Shown: in pieces, positions 1 through 13,188 of the stretch
How positions within the stretch are numbered: position 1 is the stretch's first letter
Layout: every line of letters begins with the position of its first letter
NCBI GenBank assembly: GCA_030737875.1
Contig: CM060926.1
Span: forward strand, 160,343,579 to 160,407,578
Source: Allium sativum
Taxonomy: Eukaryota > Streptophyta > Magnoliopsida > Asparagales > Amaryllidaceae
Length of the DNA: 64,000 bases
Direction of reading: 5' to 3'
Notes under the pieces: model-generated
Database searches by the model: none
The model's input: only the letters and a program-made list of their open reading frames with translations
What the model was told of the DNA's origin: nothing
Made by a program: the position numbers and the translations under genes

Positions 1-2788
1 AGTAATCCAAAGATACAGAATCGAAAAGAAGAACAAATATGAATTTTCTTTAGATCGCTGACAATAAACCCTACTTGGTTATGACCCAACTAGCCATATT
101 GCTCGCCCGATTTCTGTCATTTCCCGGTTGTGAGGCAAGAGGCTACGTCAATCTTTCAGAACATCTGATCACCATTCACTTTGAATGCTACATCGTTAAA
201 CCCGTCAAATCACTAGTTGATCTTATAAAAATTTACGGGTATAAAAGCTAAGAGAAACGAATTTCTCCGCCACCAGACGTAATACCTTGGAAAGATCGTC
301 TGGTGTGATCCGTAAGGAGTACTCTGTCAAACACCCATCGATACAAGTTGTCCTGTGACTGGACAAACAGAAAGCACCATTCTGGAACAAAATGACCCTT
401 ACATTTCACTCCGTCTTCAATTGTCTTCAGCATAATCTAATTCGCAGCGCTTATGCCTATATGGAGTGGTTTTCGGAAAATAAATCCAACCGGTCTCTCC
501 GTATTGACACCGATGGTCAAAACACTTCGATAGTCGGTTATTTAACTATCGAAGTAAAAACAAACATTCATTCAAATGTAAACATCACACAACCACGGGC
601 ACTTTTTATTTAATATTCATTTTTATTATTCAATTGCCCATATCTTACCAGACATTTCTCAAACCCATTTTAGCCTTTCCACACTTCTTGGAAAACATTC
701 CCAATTATTATAAACTCTTATTCTCCCATGTTCCAGAAAATATACATTATTAACATTCGAAACATTTCCATTCTTTTCACATTCTTTATTTTCTACACTT
801 GGATAATATACCCTATCTACATTGGAAAAATATTTCCAATTTCATTATAAACATTTTAATCTGCCAAACGTTCACTCTTAAAATACTATTCACTTCAAAA
901 TGTGAATATCATCCTTATTGTAGAAATCTGAACACCTTTACCAGATAACTCTTTATTCAAGTAACCTTAACTTGTTTACCGAAATCTCTTTCATAATTTT
1001 ATATTCCCATTCTACTTTATAAACTCTGTTTCTAAGTCAACTTCTTGTCAAATCAAATATCAAGTTTATAATTAAATATTGATTACATATCCTATTATAA
1101 TTTATTGGTTTAAAAATAAATATTAACTATCCAATAAGACTATAATTCCTAAAAATAATTTACTTTAATACATTCGACATTGTCGAATTATAGTTCCAAT
1201 TGCTAATAGTGTTATTTAGTTCTAATCATATTCCAAACATCGAAATGATGTCATCGTTTTCTGAAACGATTCTCCAATTTCTCTTTCTAAACTCATTCTT
1301 ATATTTCTTTGGACAAACATCGTTACTTATTACTTTAGAATAAGTGGATTTCAAAACAAATTGTTTTCATTCCCTAGGGAATAGTGTTATATATAAAAAT
1401 CACGCTTAAGCTTGGTCAACAACGTTAATTTATCGTTATAGTTCGAAAACTTGTAGTATGCTACAATATCCCCTTTTATAACTAAACTTGACATCTCTTT
1501 CCGTTACAAAATGATACCATTCCTCTATAATAATGAAGCCATTCAAGTTGGGGCATTTTATTTACCTCTCAGACCTTGATCGGCAACATTCTTATCATAG
1601 AAAGATATAAGCCCGTAACTCTGAACCCTTATTATTTCTAATCTCAATCAACCGTATTTCTTATTTCATTTTACAATATAGTTTAATAACGCCATATACT
1701 TACTTTGAAATCTCCATTGTTTATGACTATTTATATTAAATATTAACTCTTCACTTCAATTTCGTTATACAACCCCGTTTACAATTCCTTTACCCAAAAC
1801 TCTTTAGCACTCTTTGTCTTTTGACAATTCTCTTTTCACTCGAATTATTTAATTCAAGTAAAACATCTTGTTATAAACTTAATACCATTTTAAATGAATC
1901 CCACTTGAGAAACAGTAATTGACTAATAATTATTCATCTCTGAAGCAAAACAGTTTACTTCATTATTGATCTAAATTAGATTAATTGCTCAGTTTATATG
2001 AACCATAACTAATTATATTAGTTCAACAATTATTTAAGATTCATTAAAAGGGTAATTAATAATTAAGAAAATCTTATTAATTTAAATAATTAATTCCTAT
2101 GTTATTACCATTAGATTAATTGGAGACCTATTTAATCTAATAATCATTTTCCAATAAACCTGTTGATTTAGTCCACTTCAAACCATCAATTAATTCGTTA
2201 ACTGGTTCTAATTACTTCTATTCATTAGATTAATATAATTAACTTAATAATATTTCTGAACCGTTGCCTTAAAATAATTATCCAAATTATTTAATTGTAG
2301 GATAATCACAGCTTCATAACTTATTTAAATATCAAATAATCGTTTATATTTACTTTATCAAAACGAACTATAAAATACCAGATTATAATAGAACTTCTAT
2401 TATCATTTAAAACTTCTCTTTAATAATAAAAATATAATTTTTGTAACTAACTTCATTGATTTTCCTGACGGCCAATCAACTTCTTAACAAAAAGATGGGT
2501 TTATGGTCGACTGTTGCCACTTTCTTAATCGATATCATCTATTGATTAAATCAAACCAATGTTGAATTTCCATTCAAACATCAATATTCACACGGGGTTT
2601 CAATGTCATTTGGGTTCAAACAGTGCATATATAAAACAAACAGTATATATAAATATTGAGTAATCCGGTTGGATAAACCGGGTTTCTGCATCCACAGATG
2701 TTAGTCAACACAATTAACACTATTTCCATACCAGGGAATGTTATAATCGATGGAATCGGTATCCAACCAATGATGTGTACATATGCAA

Positions 2789-2790
<2 letters not shown>

Positions 2791-2860
<70 letters not shown>
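2791..2860. repeat. (AT)35 microsatellite
   Basis: An uninterrupted AT dinucleotide run of about 70 bases inside LTR A. It explains the isoleucine/tyrosine-rich open frames on both strands here, which are not genes. Confidence 0.97.
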
Positions 2861-2862
<2 letters not shown>

Positions 2863-2959
2863 ACCAATTGTAATCTACATAAACGACCATCACACAACGT
2901 TCAACCATTATTTATCACTATTAAATCTAATTATAATATTTTAAAATAGAACAGAGTCA

Positions 2960-4560
2960 GTGAATTTACTTAGCTTGCATATTAACCGTTAAATAACGAT
3001 TTGCGTCAGTTGATTATACCCAGCGCTTTAATTCTGCCATAAATTCAAACGTGCTTCACTTCACTTCGGACCAGCTCCAGTAAGTAGCCTGCGTCCATGT
3101 GTATCCAACACAACTGACTGCGTTACATTTGTTAATTTCCGCACTTCAGTTACTTTCTGTTTCAGTTATATACAAACAAGCTCGACTTCTTTATATCGTT
3201 GCAGCCGTGACTCCCTTTGTACAAAAGCCTCCACCTCATTGATTGCTTAAAACCGTTCCATTCATTCATACACAACAAATCTCATCACCCATTATACTCC
3301 TCATTACACTTAGACAGTCACGGGTCCCCCTCATCTTCTCTACTCTTCTCAAATACCATCTTGCTTGGTATCATTTAAACTGTTGCATACCATTCAACTA
3401 ACCCCAACATTATTAACGTTGTGTAGATATGCTTCCTCGCCATCTCTTTGGTTTTTCAAGTAATTTATCTAATGAACTATAATACCACCGGATAATGTCC
3501 AGCGTTATTCAAAGAATAACCAACCCAATCTCCAGCAATAAATCTCCATCACGCAACCGCTAGTACAGTAGCACCTTCCTCACCATCGAAAACATGATGC
3601 CCCATATTTACACAGCCCGACAACTCACGATCCTCATTCCTGTGAAGACAAGCCAACCTCCACCGACTTTAAACTCCCCCTTTTTTGTTCGGTCCCTTCA
3701 GTAATAACTTCATCTCACTTATGTTTTCATCCCAACTGAAAAACATGAACCGCTCCTCTGTATACACTTTGCCCTTCCCATCGTAAAACATGCAACGATT
3801 CATTCTTTTTTTTCCATTGTACAACTGAACGCTAACTGCTCCTACTTTAATCATTTCATGCATAACGTCCCCTTTTCTTCTTTAATACACCATCACACTT
3901 CTTTACACACAGTACCAATGTAAAGCCAAATCGCATGCTCCACTATCAGGTCCTCCAAACTCTTGCTAAATACATACAGCACGTTGACAACACTCCATCT
4001 TCTAGAAACCCTCTCGACTTCGCCGGATTACGGTGCCTCACCATCCATAGACCTGGTCGCCGATGACCCCTAGACCATCATCTGAATTACTGCTTCGAAC
4101 AAGACACATACATGCATGCGCAGGTGCTTCCATCCCTGTACACTCTCCACTGATACATGAAGGAATCTGCACCACTCATCTTTTCCGATAATACTCCACA
4201 CAGCGCTCCTCCAATGCAGTGAATCTCGAGCCCCTCCACCCTATTTTATGTTAAATGGTTTAGGGAAATAGTGTAATCGGTATGACATTTGATAATTTGC
4301 ATTAGGTAGTGAGGTAGTACTACTTGAATATTTAGTTTCCAACGTGCATACATTTTATGTTTAAAATTTTAGTCTACCGCGCTATATAAGATTTCGCTCA
4401 TGTCTGAGCCGCTGCAGACAGAAATAAAAATATAGTCGTGTCCGCGAGGTGCCACGATCCTAAAATTATAATAATATAGACTAGTTAGCTTATTTTGTGA
4501 AACCCCAAAATGCTGATATAGGGTGTAAAACACTCCAAATAAAAAGTTTCTTATTTTATG
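2960..4560. other. Non-coding interior of LTR A, no gene seen
   Basis: About 1.6 kb with no believable coding frame. It is C-rich on the plus strand from about 3000 to 4250, then AT-rich again. By position it should be the transcribed leader part of LTR A. I could not find a convincing counterpart of the splice-donor motif seen in other LTRs here, and an unrelated insertion near 4250-4560 is possible but has no visible target duplication. Confidence 0.4.
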
Positions 4561-5154
4561 AATTAAAAATTACTGTAAAAATTCTAAAAATTAAATTATT
4601 ACTACATCTCAAAGATCTTCTCCAAATTTGAAACCAATATCCCGTTATATTAAATAATCCGTTATGGCTTATAAACACTCCACGGCGACTTTCTGGAAAT
4701 TTGATTTGGACATAACTTGCAATCTATATCATGAAATCTCGATTTTTTCACTTTCATTAGAGAAATACTGTTCAACAGATTCCAACGTTTCTTGTTTCTC
4801 AGAAATCCGGTTTATAACGAATCTTATGTACTTAATTGAAATTCAAAACGGTAAATTACGAACTGCGGCTACGTTACGAGCTCATTTAATAAATATTATA
4901 ATTAATACATTTACCATTGTTCTAAATATTTAATTCATTATTATAATTCAATTCTAACCTGGGTTAAATATGTTAAAATATCAAATTCACATTATACTGC
5001 AATTTAACCATTTCCGACTGTTTCGAAAATTAAATATATCACTCCACGATTTATATTTATTAAATAATCAAAATTATTTAATTCAAATCATTTAAAATTA
5101 TCAAACCAATATAATAAATTAATTATTATATGGCTAAAATTCTAGAACGTTACA

Positions 5155-6146
5155 ATTACTGGCATCTTGGGCACTCAAAGACGGAGCTTTAATCTTGTGG
5201 GAAAATGCTACTAAGAAAATCCAGAAGGTAATATTACCTGTGATAGATTTAAAGAAATTTTTAAAGAAAGGTTTATTCCTCCAGAAGCAACTGAGCGGCT
5301 ATATGATGAGTTTTACCATCTAAAACAAGGAGATATGACCATTCAGGAGTATAATAATATATTCAATGAACTTTCTCGTTTTACCCCGAAGCTAATTGAA
5401 GATCCTTTGAGGAAGAATCTGAGATTTATTAACGGACTTCAAAGAAGGTACGAAACTAGAGTAATTGCTCATGTGAATCTTCCTTTTTCTAAGATGATAT
5501 AAATGGCTTATCACTATGAGGATTTTGATACGCAAGGTGTTTTGGAAGACGAAGAGAAATGCAGTTCTAGCAACGAAAGGAAGTCAGAAACTGATAGCCC
5601 TGAGGCAAGTACGAACCTTGAGGTTAGTAAGAAGTCTAAAGCCGATAAGCTAGGGGTCAAATCTAAGAAAGAACCATTAATGACGGCAACATGCAATAAC
5701 TGCAAAAAGAAAGGACATTTGTCAATAAATTGCAAATCTTCGAAGAAATGAAAGAATGATGGATCTAAATCCAAAAATAAGTTTATAGAGAATAGAGAAT
5801 GCAATCTTTGCCATCAGACTAGTCATGTAAAGTAAGATTGCCGGCTTTTGAAAGTGACCAAAGTGGCTCAAGTCAATAAAGTGGCAGAAGCTCCAGCACC
5901 CTCAGCTTGTAGGGAAAGGCCAGATGTTTTGGAAGGCACACTTGCTGTCAACAATATCCCGGTTAAAGTATTGTTTGACACAGGCACGTCAAAATTTATT
6001 TCGAGTAATATGGTTAAGAAATTGAATTTTAAATTGAGAGATCTTAAAGAATCAATTAGGGTTCACAATCCGATAGGAGGTTCCCTTGTTCTCAGTTTAT
6101 AGCGCAGGGTGCACGTCTCTTATTCTTATTATCGTTTTTTATTCGA
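5155..6146 (+). pseudogene. H gag and first part of protease, truncated and frameshifted
   Basis: The fragment opens inside the gag domain; a readable stretch from about 5162 includes WALKDGALILWENATKK. It changes frame near 5222 and continues with FKERFIPPEATERLYDEF and LKQGDMTIQEY, typical of the retrotransposon gag family. Two CCHC zinc knuckles follow, CNNCKKKGHLSINC near 5693 and CNLCHQTSHVK-stop-DC near 5801; the second is broken by an in-frame stop. The aspartic protease begins near 5930, with active-site LFDTGTSKFIS at about 5970-6002 (DTG intact), and ends where element B enters at 6147. Stops near 5500, 5750, 5835 and 6100 and at least one frameshift make it a pseudogene. The N-terminal half of gag is absent. 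Confidence 0.85.
6142..6146. repeat. Target-site duplication TTCGA, left copy (element B)
   Basis: TTCGA lies immediately before the TGTAAC start of the left B LTR and again directly after the right LTR at 20311-20315. Five-base duplications are normal for Ty3/gypsy integrases. Confidence 0.9.
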
Positions 6147-8089
6147 TGTAACAACCCACAAATTCTGAACCAATTTAAAAAATTTATTTTAGAAAATTTT
6201 AATGAATTTTGAGGATATAATATAATTTATTATTAATAATAATGGCTAGAATTTATTTTAATCGAAGTTAAAACGAATAAATTTAATTTAAATATAAATG
6301 GAGTTAGAAATGGCGCGGTAGTTTGAAAATTTGATTTTGAATTTCAACTGAATGTACATGACTCAAAATAAATCAGAATTGAGTGAAACCAGAAATATTT
6401 AAATATGTTTAATCATATCTTTCTAACGAATCTAAAAAATTGATAGCGGAAATCAAAAGTTATGACCAATTCAATTTTTAGAAAGGTCGCTGTAGGATTT
6501 ATATACATAATATATATGACCCAAAAGGCTACTTTTCACATATGAAGGAATTTCGACTCGAAACCACTTCCATTGAGTTCGGAATGATGTTTCTGCATTG
6601 AAAATCAGTGAACACTTATATATTTTGAGTTTCGGAATTTATTTGTTTAAAAATGTATTTTTAATATTAAATATATTGGCTTTGAAAATAGTCATTTTTC
6701 AAACGAACTCCGTTTTCGACGAAACCAATTTTGTTGGAACCGGAATGTCAAATTATTACTAGATTTCAATTTTCAGAATTTTTCGAATTAATATGTGAGC
6801 GTGGCAAAAGAAAATGTGTTTTGACTATTTTAGTTAAATTTAAACGCCTTAAAAATAGCCATTTTTCAAATAGTCTCAGAATTTGACGAAAATAATTTTG
6901 TTGGATTCGTATCGTCATAAGAAAGCTAAAAATATTTTTTTTTAGAATTTTTAGAGGTCGTATGTGGCCCTGGCATATTTTAATGTACGGTCAATATTTA
7001 ATTAATTAATTTTTAATACAATTTTAAATAAAAATCGTTCAAATGTCGGAATTGGGCCACGGGACCTATCCCATTGCGTTCAGAAGGTGTCAAAACCTTA
7101 AGAACGACAGTAAGCAGGCCCAAATCAGAAAACGTCCAAAAAACCACCTTTTAAGCAAGATTTTCGAGATTTAATATTAAAATATTATTAAAATATTTAG
7201 GCCGAAACCCTAATTTGACATGGCAGCCGCCACCTAAACCGAAGGCCAGAATTTCTCCAATTTCAAACGCTCATAACTTTTGATCCGCTCAACGAAAATC
7301 GACAAACTTGGTACCAAATCGAAGCTCTCGGAGAGATCTTTCAATCCATACGGTCAAGATCGGGTTTTGGTTCACGGATTTCATGAATTCTAGGTTGAAA
7401 CATAGCGGGTTTGGGTTCGGATTCCGAGGCAAGGGGAGGGTCGAGTTCGATAGGGTTTCAGCCGAAGGTGGAGCTCGGCTAGGGCGTCGGATTGGCGGGG
7501 TTTGATCAGCGAACGGTGGGCCATAGGGGGCCGCGCGCAGAAGGGATCAGAGGCGTGATGGGTTCGGCCATGATCGTGTAGCGTGAGGAAGGAGAGGTAT
7601 TATTATATTATTATTTTATTTATTTTAATATTTAATTTATCCGATCTTAAAAAATCAATATCTCTTTCATACGAGGTCCGATTGACGAACCGTAAGTTGC
7701 GTTGGACTCGTCTTTCCGAGAGCTTCGCGATGGCGCAGACCAGAGCTGATTCCGAGAGAGTCAAATTTTCAGCAAAAATCAATGTGAGAATTCAGAATTT
7801 TATTATTTAATTAATTATAAATTATTTTCCTTGCGTTAAAAATTATTGTATAATGATGTAAATTCAGATCTGAAATGTTCTGTGATTGTTGAATTGTTGA
7901 TGATTGCTTGTGGTATGTTTGTTGGTTATGTTATGATAGATCCGCATTGAAATCTCATGTATGGTTGAATTTTATTTGTGAAGAAAATTAAATCTAAAAT
8001 TTGGATTTAAATAATATTTTATTCAGATCTAGTTGCTCTTAAATTTATTAAAATATTATTCTTATTACTTTGATTATTCTAAAAATGAA

Positions 8090-9960
8090 CAATGAAATTT
8101 GAACGACAAATAAAGATTTATTTTATTTGTTGATGTTACAACAGGATTTGAACGACAAATAAAATATTCTTTTTATTTGGTTATTTACAATAGAATATGA
8201 ACAACAAACAGAATATACTTTTATTTGTTTCCATTACAACAGAATTTGGCTAACAAATAGAATTTTACTTTTATTTGTTTACATTAAGAACAAGATTGGT
8301 GAATTACAGTAAAGATTTCTTTTTACTATCACCTTAAGCATAGGATGTTTAAGAATTAGAATATTAAATTTTATTGTAAATTTATTACAATAAGAAGTAT
8401 GGACATTAAAGATTTTATTTTATTTATAATTAGATTAAAATAAAAAGATTTTGCAATTAAGGTTAAACCTTTATGAAGTATTGTTTTCAAATAAAAAGGT
8501 TATGATAAAGAATTTACTTTGTGGTAACTTTGTAAAATTAAATAAAATCATTTTATTGATATTATAAATTACAACAAAAAGGTTAGGCCTGATAGCAATA
8601 CATCTTGTGTCATGTCTAATAAAATGGTTGTCTTTTATTTGTAATGTTTGGTTGACAATTTGTTCAATATTAAGATAAAATATGAAAATTACATTTTTAT
8701 GCAATACCATTTTATGTGGAGATTATGTTTATATTTTATTTTGTCACATTAGAAAATAAAAATGTAGGATTACTTTTTTTTGTAATTTTTCTTTTATTAA
8801 AAAGATTAGAGATTAAAAATTTGCATTTGTAATGTAAAGTTTTGTACAACAAAATGGATGAAAATTTAAGGTTACACTTTAGTTGTAATTTTATTTCATA
8901 AGGTAGATTATAATAAAAGTACATTAGAATTTGATTTATGAAATAAAAATCATCACTTTTGTCAAAACTTGATTGTTGAATTGAAAATATCATTTTTGTT
9001 AAAACTTGATTACTGAAATGAAAGTAACAATTTTGTTTACACTTTATATGTAAATAAGAAATTATTTTCAGAAGTTACGTAGGAAATAAAGTTTGTTCTT
9101 TTATTTGGAATTACCTATGCAAACATTACTTGAAAATAAAAAGTACATTTTTATTTGTGTTTGACAACACAGATAAAACTAGAAAATAAAACATATATTG
9201 AAAATAAAGTTTATTTCTTTGTTTGCATTTATCAATACGCATATGCATTGAAATTAAGGTTTATTCTTTTATTTGCATTTATCAATGCAAATATTCAACG
9301 AAACTATAGTCTATTTTCTTTATCTACATTTACCAATACAAATGTACACACTTTTATACATTTAATAGAATTTGTATAAAATATACTTTGAAAATAAATT
9401 TTGTTCTTTATTTACATTCACTAACGTAAATATAATTTATAAACAAAACTATTCTTTGTTTGTATCCATAAATGCAAATACTCATTTAAATGAAATTTGT
9501 TTCTTTTATGTAAATACACTTTGGAAATGAGGTTCTTTTTACATTCACTCAAATATACTTTTATATAAAAGTTACATTTGTTATTTGCATTCCTTGTTGC
9601 AAATAAAACCTTAAAATAAAGTTCATCTTTGTTTGCAATGCATTAATGCAAACAAATCATCAAATTGAAAATTATATTCTTGATTTATAATTTTGATATG
9701 AATAAAGATTGTTTGAAATAAAGGATAGAATTTAAAAGTTACATTTTAATAACTAAACATTCACATTTTTATCTTAAAGTAAAATAGACAAAAACACTCA
9801 TTTTGTCTAAATTAAAGGAATGAAACAAAATATAGAATTGGCATATTTTATCAGAATTGAAACACAAATTATTCATTTTTTATATTTATATTAGTTAAAA
9901 CCAATTATTCATTTTTTTTAATTTACATTAGTTAAAAATAATTATTCATTTTAGTCAATT
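8090..9960 (+). repeat. Degenerate array of hairpin-forming AT-rich units in B left LTR
   Basis: Units of roughly 60-70 bases each contain ACAAATA-like and TATTTGT-like arms around a short AT spacer, for example around 8108-8132 and 8248-8280. Later units use GCATTTATCAATGCAAAT-like arms (9226-9294). Each unit could fold into a small stem. The array holds no gene and accounts for much of the LTR length. The right LTR has the same array at about 15385-17250. Confidence 0.75.
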
Positions 9961-10031
9961 TATACTAGTTAAACCAAATTATACATTTTGTCAGAAATAT
10001 TCATTTTTGTCAAAATGAATTAGTTGAAGCA

Positions 10032-10060
<29 letters not shown>
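10032..10060. repeat. (AT)n microsatellite followed by (GTAT)n
   Basis: About 14 AT units followed by three GTAT units. The matching tract in the right LTR (about 17342-17370) is shorter, as expected for an unstable repeat. Confidence 0.95.
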
Positions 10061-10071
<11 letters not shown>

Positions 10072-13007
10072 GTTTGGCAAGATATATACTTGTCAAGATA
10101 GGTTAGTTAAATCAAAATATTCATCATTTTGTCTCATTAGAATTGCCAAACAAAATAACCATTTTTGTTTAGAGTTTAAATTAGCAAAATAGAAATTGTT
10201 AATAGAGACAAAGTTATTATGCTTATTCATTCACTTCAATAGAGATATTTTCTTGTCATCATTATATGTATTGTGTATTACACTTCCATTCACAAGTTAC
10301 CCGGCTTGTGTATGTGATTGGGACGATAATTTTTCACACGTCGCCCAAGTGCACAAATTAGTTTATTATTTGTTTTTTGTTTAAACCCTACACGGGTGTT
10401 GGGATGAAAATTTACATACACTTATCCCAATATTTAGTTGTATGTTGATCGTTAGATCGACAGGCTGCGATGAGCATTATTATTTAATTTTAACACTTAC
10501 GAAGTGGAATTTACACTTTGGATGTAGATGGATGATTTGATGATTTTACTATTATTGTCATATATGTGATGTGTGTGAAATCCATATAATCCAAATTATA
10601 TGGTAAATGCTTGAGTCGCAGTTCGATTTAGATGTTCTTTTAAATGAGAATATTTTTACATTAGAAATCTTTTTATATAAAGTATATATTTTTTCCAAAA
10701 ATATATTTTTAACCAAGTATATGTTAAAACGAAGAATATTTGTAAAAGATAAAGATTTGCAATATAAAGAATACTTCTCACTTAGAGTCTTTATATAAAG
10801 AATATTTTTTTTATGATTATTTTAAAATATGTTTTTAAAAGATTACTAGCATTCGCAATTATATTTTGTGATATGAAATAAATTGAGATGTGAAGTGGAT
10901 TTATCGTGGATGATGTTTTAAACGACATTTGTCCTTTAATCCAATTTACCTTGAAATTATTATTTGGAACTTATGAATCTATTTTATTGATTTTAAAAGG
11001 GCTTTTTCTAAAAAACCAAGTTTTCAATTTAGTATATTAAATTGGAATTAAGTGGAAATTCGATTGGTAATATCAGAATGGGCTTCTGTAAAAGAAGACC
11101 GATATTATATATGGAATTTAAGAGGCTTTGCCGTTATTCCATTTATATTATTAGTCCGATACAGAAATCTATATCGATTATGTATTGATTTGATTTCTGT
11201 GGAATTCCATATTTTGGAAATTGATTTATAGATTTTATTTTAATGTTTATCTTTGATTAAATTAATGATAATCTTTTAAATCGAATATCTTATTAAAAGA
11301 ATATTCTGAGTTGGAATGTGACGAAATGTGTGATTTTCCAATATTTGCTTTTTAATCCCAAAGTACGCGAGTTATTCAGAAAGACCGGGTTTAACCCATT
11401 CTGAATAATCATCACGACGATCAAGAGTCGAAGACGAAGACGGTGATTGAAGACCGAAGGTTTTCACATTGTTGGGATGATGACGACTGGTATCTTGAAT
11501 TGGGATTGGCCTTCCAAGGCAAGGTATTTGGTATTGATCGTCCAAACGCATTTGGAGACCGACGGACACGTTGTTTCGCTCAGACCCAGAGAGGACTTGT
11601 AAATGGATTGCGTTTCTGACATTGTATTCCTTTCTACTGTATTTGTTGAACGCCACTGATTATATATTGCTGTTTGGTGGTGAAGAATTTTTTCTTTACT
11701 TATCACCCTTCTCTAAGACGTATGAGCTTAGAGGTTATATATATTGGTAGATGATCAATAATATGGTAGGGTCTGACAATGTGACATGCTAAGATGCAAA
11801 TGATCAAGGCTTTGTTGAAAACAGGCCTTGTGGTTGATGATCAAAGCATAGTCTCTTTAGGCATAGCTTTGTGTATATCGTGACTTCGCGAGCCTCACAC
11901 CCCGGTATGAGTCAAAAATGGGATATGGACCGTAGGGAGTGCATACGTTTTTTCTAGCTAGAAGTGGTGTTTGGGCTTTAACACGGCCCGACATTTTACT
12001 ATGTGGATTATGGATTGAGGTACCTCTTTTTTTTTATAGGCCGGAAGTGGTCACATTATAGGTCCAAAAGGGCCGGGAAACGTATGTTCAGGAATTGCCA
12101 ATCCACTACCATTAGGTGGGGACCGGCCCTACCGCTCCAAGGGTTGCCCATATGTGTGATCCTGAGGCATTTGCTAGAGTGTCTCGAATCGGAAGAGGAC
12201 GATCCCTAGCCTCGATTTCATGACAGAAAACCAATTTCCAATACGACATCACGGTTTTGATTGTAAACTTATATATGGCGACATAGTAGGATGAGGTACT
12301 ATGCCATCTAAGATTAATACATTTATATTGAAATGTTTTAAATATATATATATATATATACACTAATAATAATATCGTTTTTACGTATCAAGCATCTTTT
12401 GACCATTATAAGGTAAAACCCTACCCTCTGGTGTGCGTTGCATTATGTGATGGGACCTGAGTCTTATAATGGTTTCATTTTTCTAAAAAGCATTACGTTA
12501 TTTGATGATTTACTTTATTTATGCACTGGCAATCCAATGGAGTAAACCCGTTCCGCGTTAGCGGCATGGTCCTGTGATTAGCCTACTTATTAGGTGAGTT
12601 AAGTATAGAATTCTCACACCAGTCCCACGACTGACCTGTAGTTTGTTTCACTTTGCAAACTCGGGTGCCCTCTTTCCACACGGGCAGTCGAGTAGCTTTT
12701 TGCAGATATAGTTAAGCAGGATCCTGGATTGAAGTCTGAAGCTGGGTCCAGAATATTGGTGGCCTTCCGCTGAGATTAGTTCCGTTGCAATGTATTTAAT
12801 TTATTGTAAATGTATCTTCCACTGTATTATTTAATGATGTACTCTAATATATTCTGTACTCTGATGTAGCATTTATTATTGATGTTATAAAAGTCTGTGT
12901 TGTTGTCCTGATGTGTTGTATGCCCAAAGTTAACGTACGCGATTTTTGAACGGTCTTGATCGATCTTGTAACCGGTTGGGGTTGGGGGAGATCCGGGTCG
13001 TTACAGC

Positions 13008-13019
13008 TGGTATCAGAGC
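13008..13019 (+). other. Primer-binding site of B (initiator tRNA-Met)
   Basis: TGGTATCAGAGC, two bases after the LTR end, is complementary to the 3' end of plant initiator-Met tRNA. This fixes the orientation and the left LTR end. Confidence 0.95.
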
Positions 13020-13070
13020 TCTGGTTAGCTCAAGTCTTTGGGGTACAATTCATTAGAACTAAACAGAAGA

Positions 13071-13188
13071 CTCATCAGAGGTGGGATTAGTAATATCCAA
13101 TTGGAATACTCATTAGAGATAGGATCAGCAGTATCCTAAAATGAGAATACTCATTAGAGATGGGGTTAGCAATGCCCTAGAATGAGTC
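13071..13188 (+). repeat. Three 38-41 bp direct repeats in the B core
   Basis: Copies begin at 13071, 13109 and 13150 with CTCAT(C/T)AGAG, followed by a GGATTAG/GGATCAG/GGGTTAG variant and a TATCC/GCCC end. They are the only internal structure of note in the B core apart from the priming signals. Confidence 0.8.

Larger units (their letters stand above)
1..5154 (-). mobile_element. LTR A: long minus-strand Ty3/gypsy LTR, 3' end outside the window
   Basis: Read on the minus strand, an LTR begins at 5154 with TGTAACGTTCTAG and runs leftward out of the window. Its first 600 bases (5154 to about 4560) follow the same order of motifs as the start of LTR B, including a TCTTTCTAACGAA-like block and an AAGTTATG block. 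Positions 1-2680 align by eye with 34260-35848 of LTR Z in the same orientation. In Z the base matching position 1 lies about 850 bp from the LTR end, so A would be near 6 kb. Positions 3000-4250 are richer in C on the plus strand and hold no gene I recognise. A TATATAG lies near 4385 on the minus strand. No coding frame is supported. The LTR identity is fairly secure; its unity across 2680-4560 is inferred. Confidence 0.6.
7784..12705 (+). other. Candidate intron within B left LTR (weak acceptor)
   Basis: GTGAGA at 7784-7789 in the context AAAAATCAATGTGAGAATT is also present in LTR H (24645) and, inverted, in LTR M (29582), although these LTRs are otherwise widely diverged. At the far end a CTGAC at 12631-12635 is followed by GCTTTTTGCAG ending at 12705. 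However, other AGs lie between, so the acceptor is weaker than in P and Q. The matching positions in the right LTR are 15084 and 20010. This is inference from motifs only. Confidence 0.3.
6147..13005 (+). mobile_element. B left (5') LTR, 6.86 kb
   Basis: Starts TGTAACAACCC and ends GGGTCGTTACA, so the ends form a near-perfect 11-base inverted repeat. The first 1.6 kb carries U3-like sequence. The motif CCCATTGCGTTC at about 7071 is shared with other LTRs in the window. The middle (about 8090-9960) is a degenerate array of AT-rich hairpin units, and the last kilobase is less AT-rich. No protein-coding frame is credible: the apparent 65-codon frame at 7308-7505 starts at TTG and changes at seven residues between the two LTR copies. 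Splice-like signals are listed separately. Confidence 0.9.

Noticed and set aside
2616..2949. Open frames on both strands with long Ile-Tyr repeats
   Set aside because: Produced entirely by the (AT)35 microsatellite.
4371..4450. Plus-strand TATA box and gene start near 4381
   Set aside because: TATATA-type motifs read on either strand here; no downstream coding frame. The minus-strand LTR reading is better supported.
7308..7505. 65-codon frame conserved in both B LTRs (also 14608-14805)
   Set aside because: It begins at TTG, not ATG. The two copies differ at seven residues, with no sign of constraint, and no family is recognised. It is an open frame in a GC-richer LTR segment.
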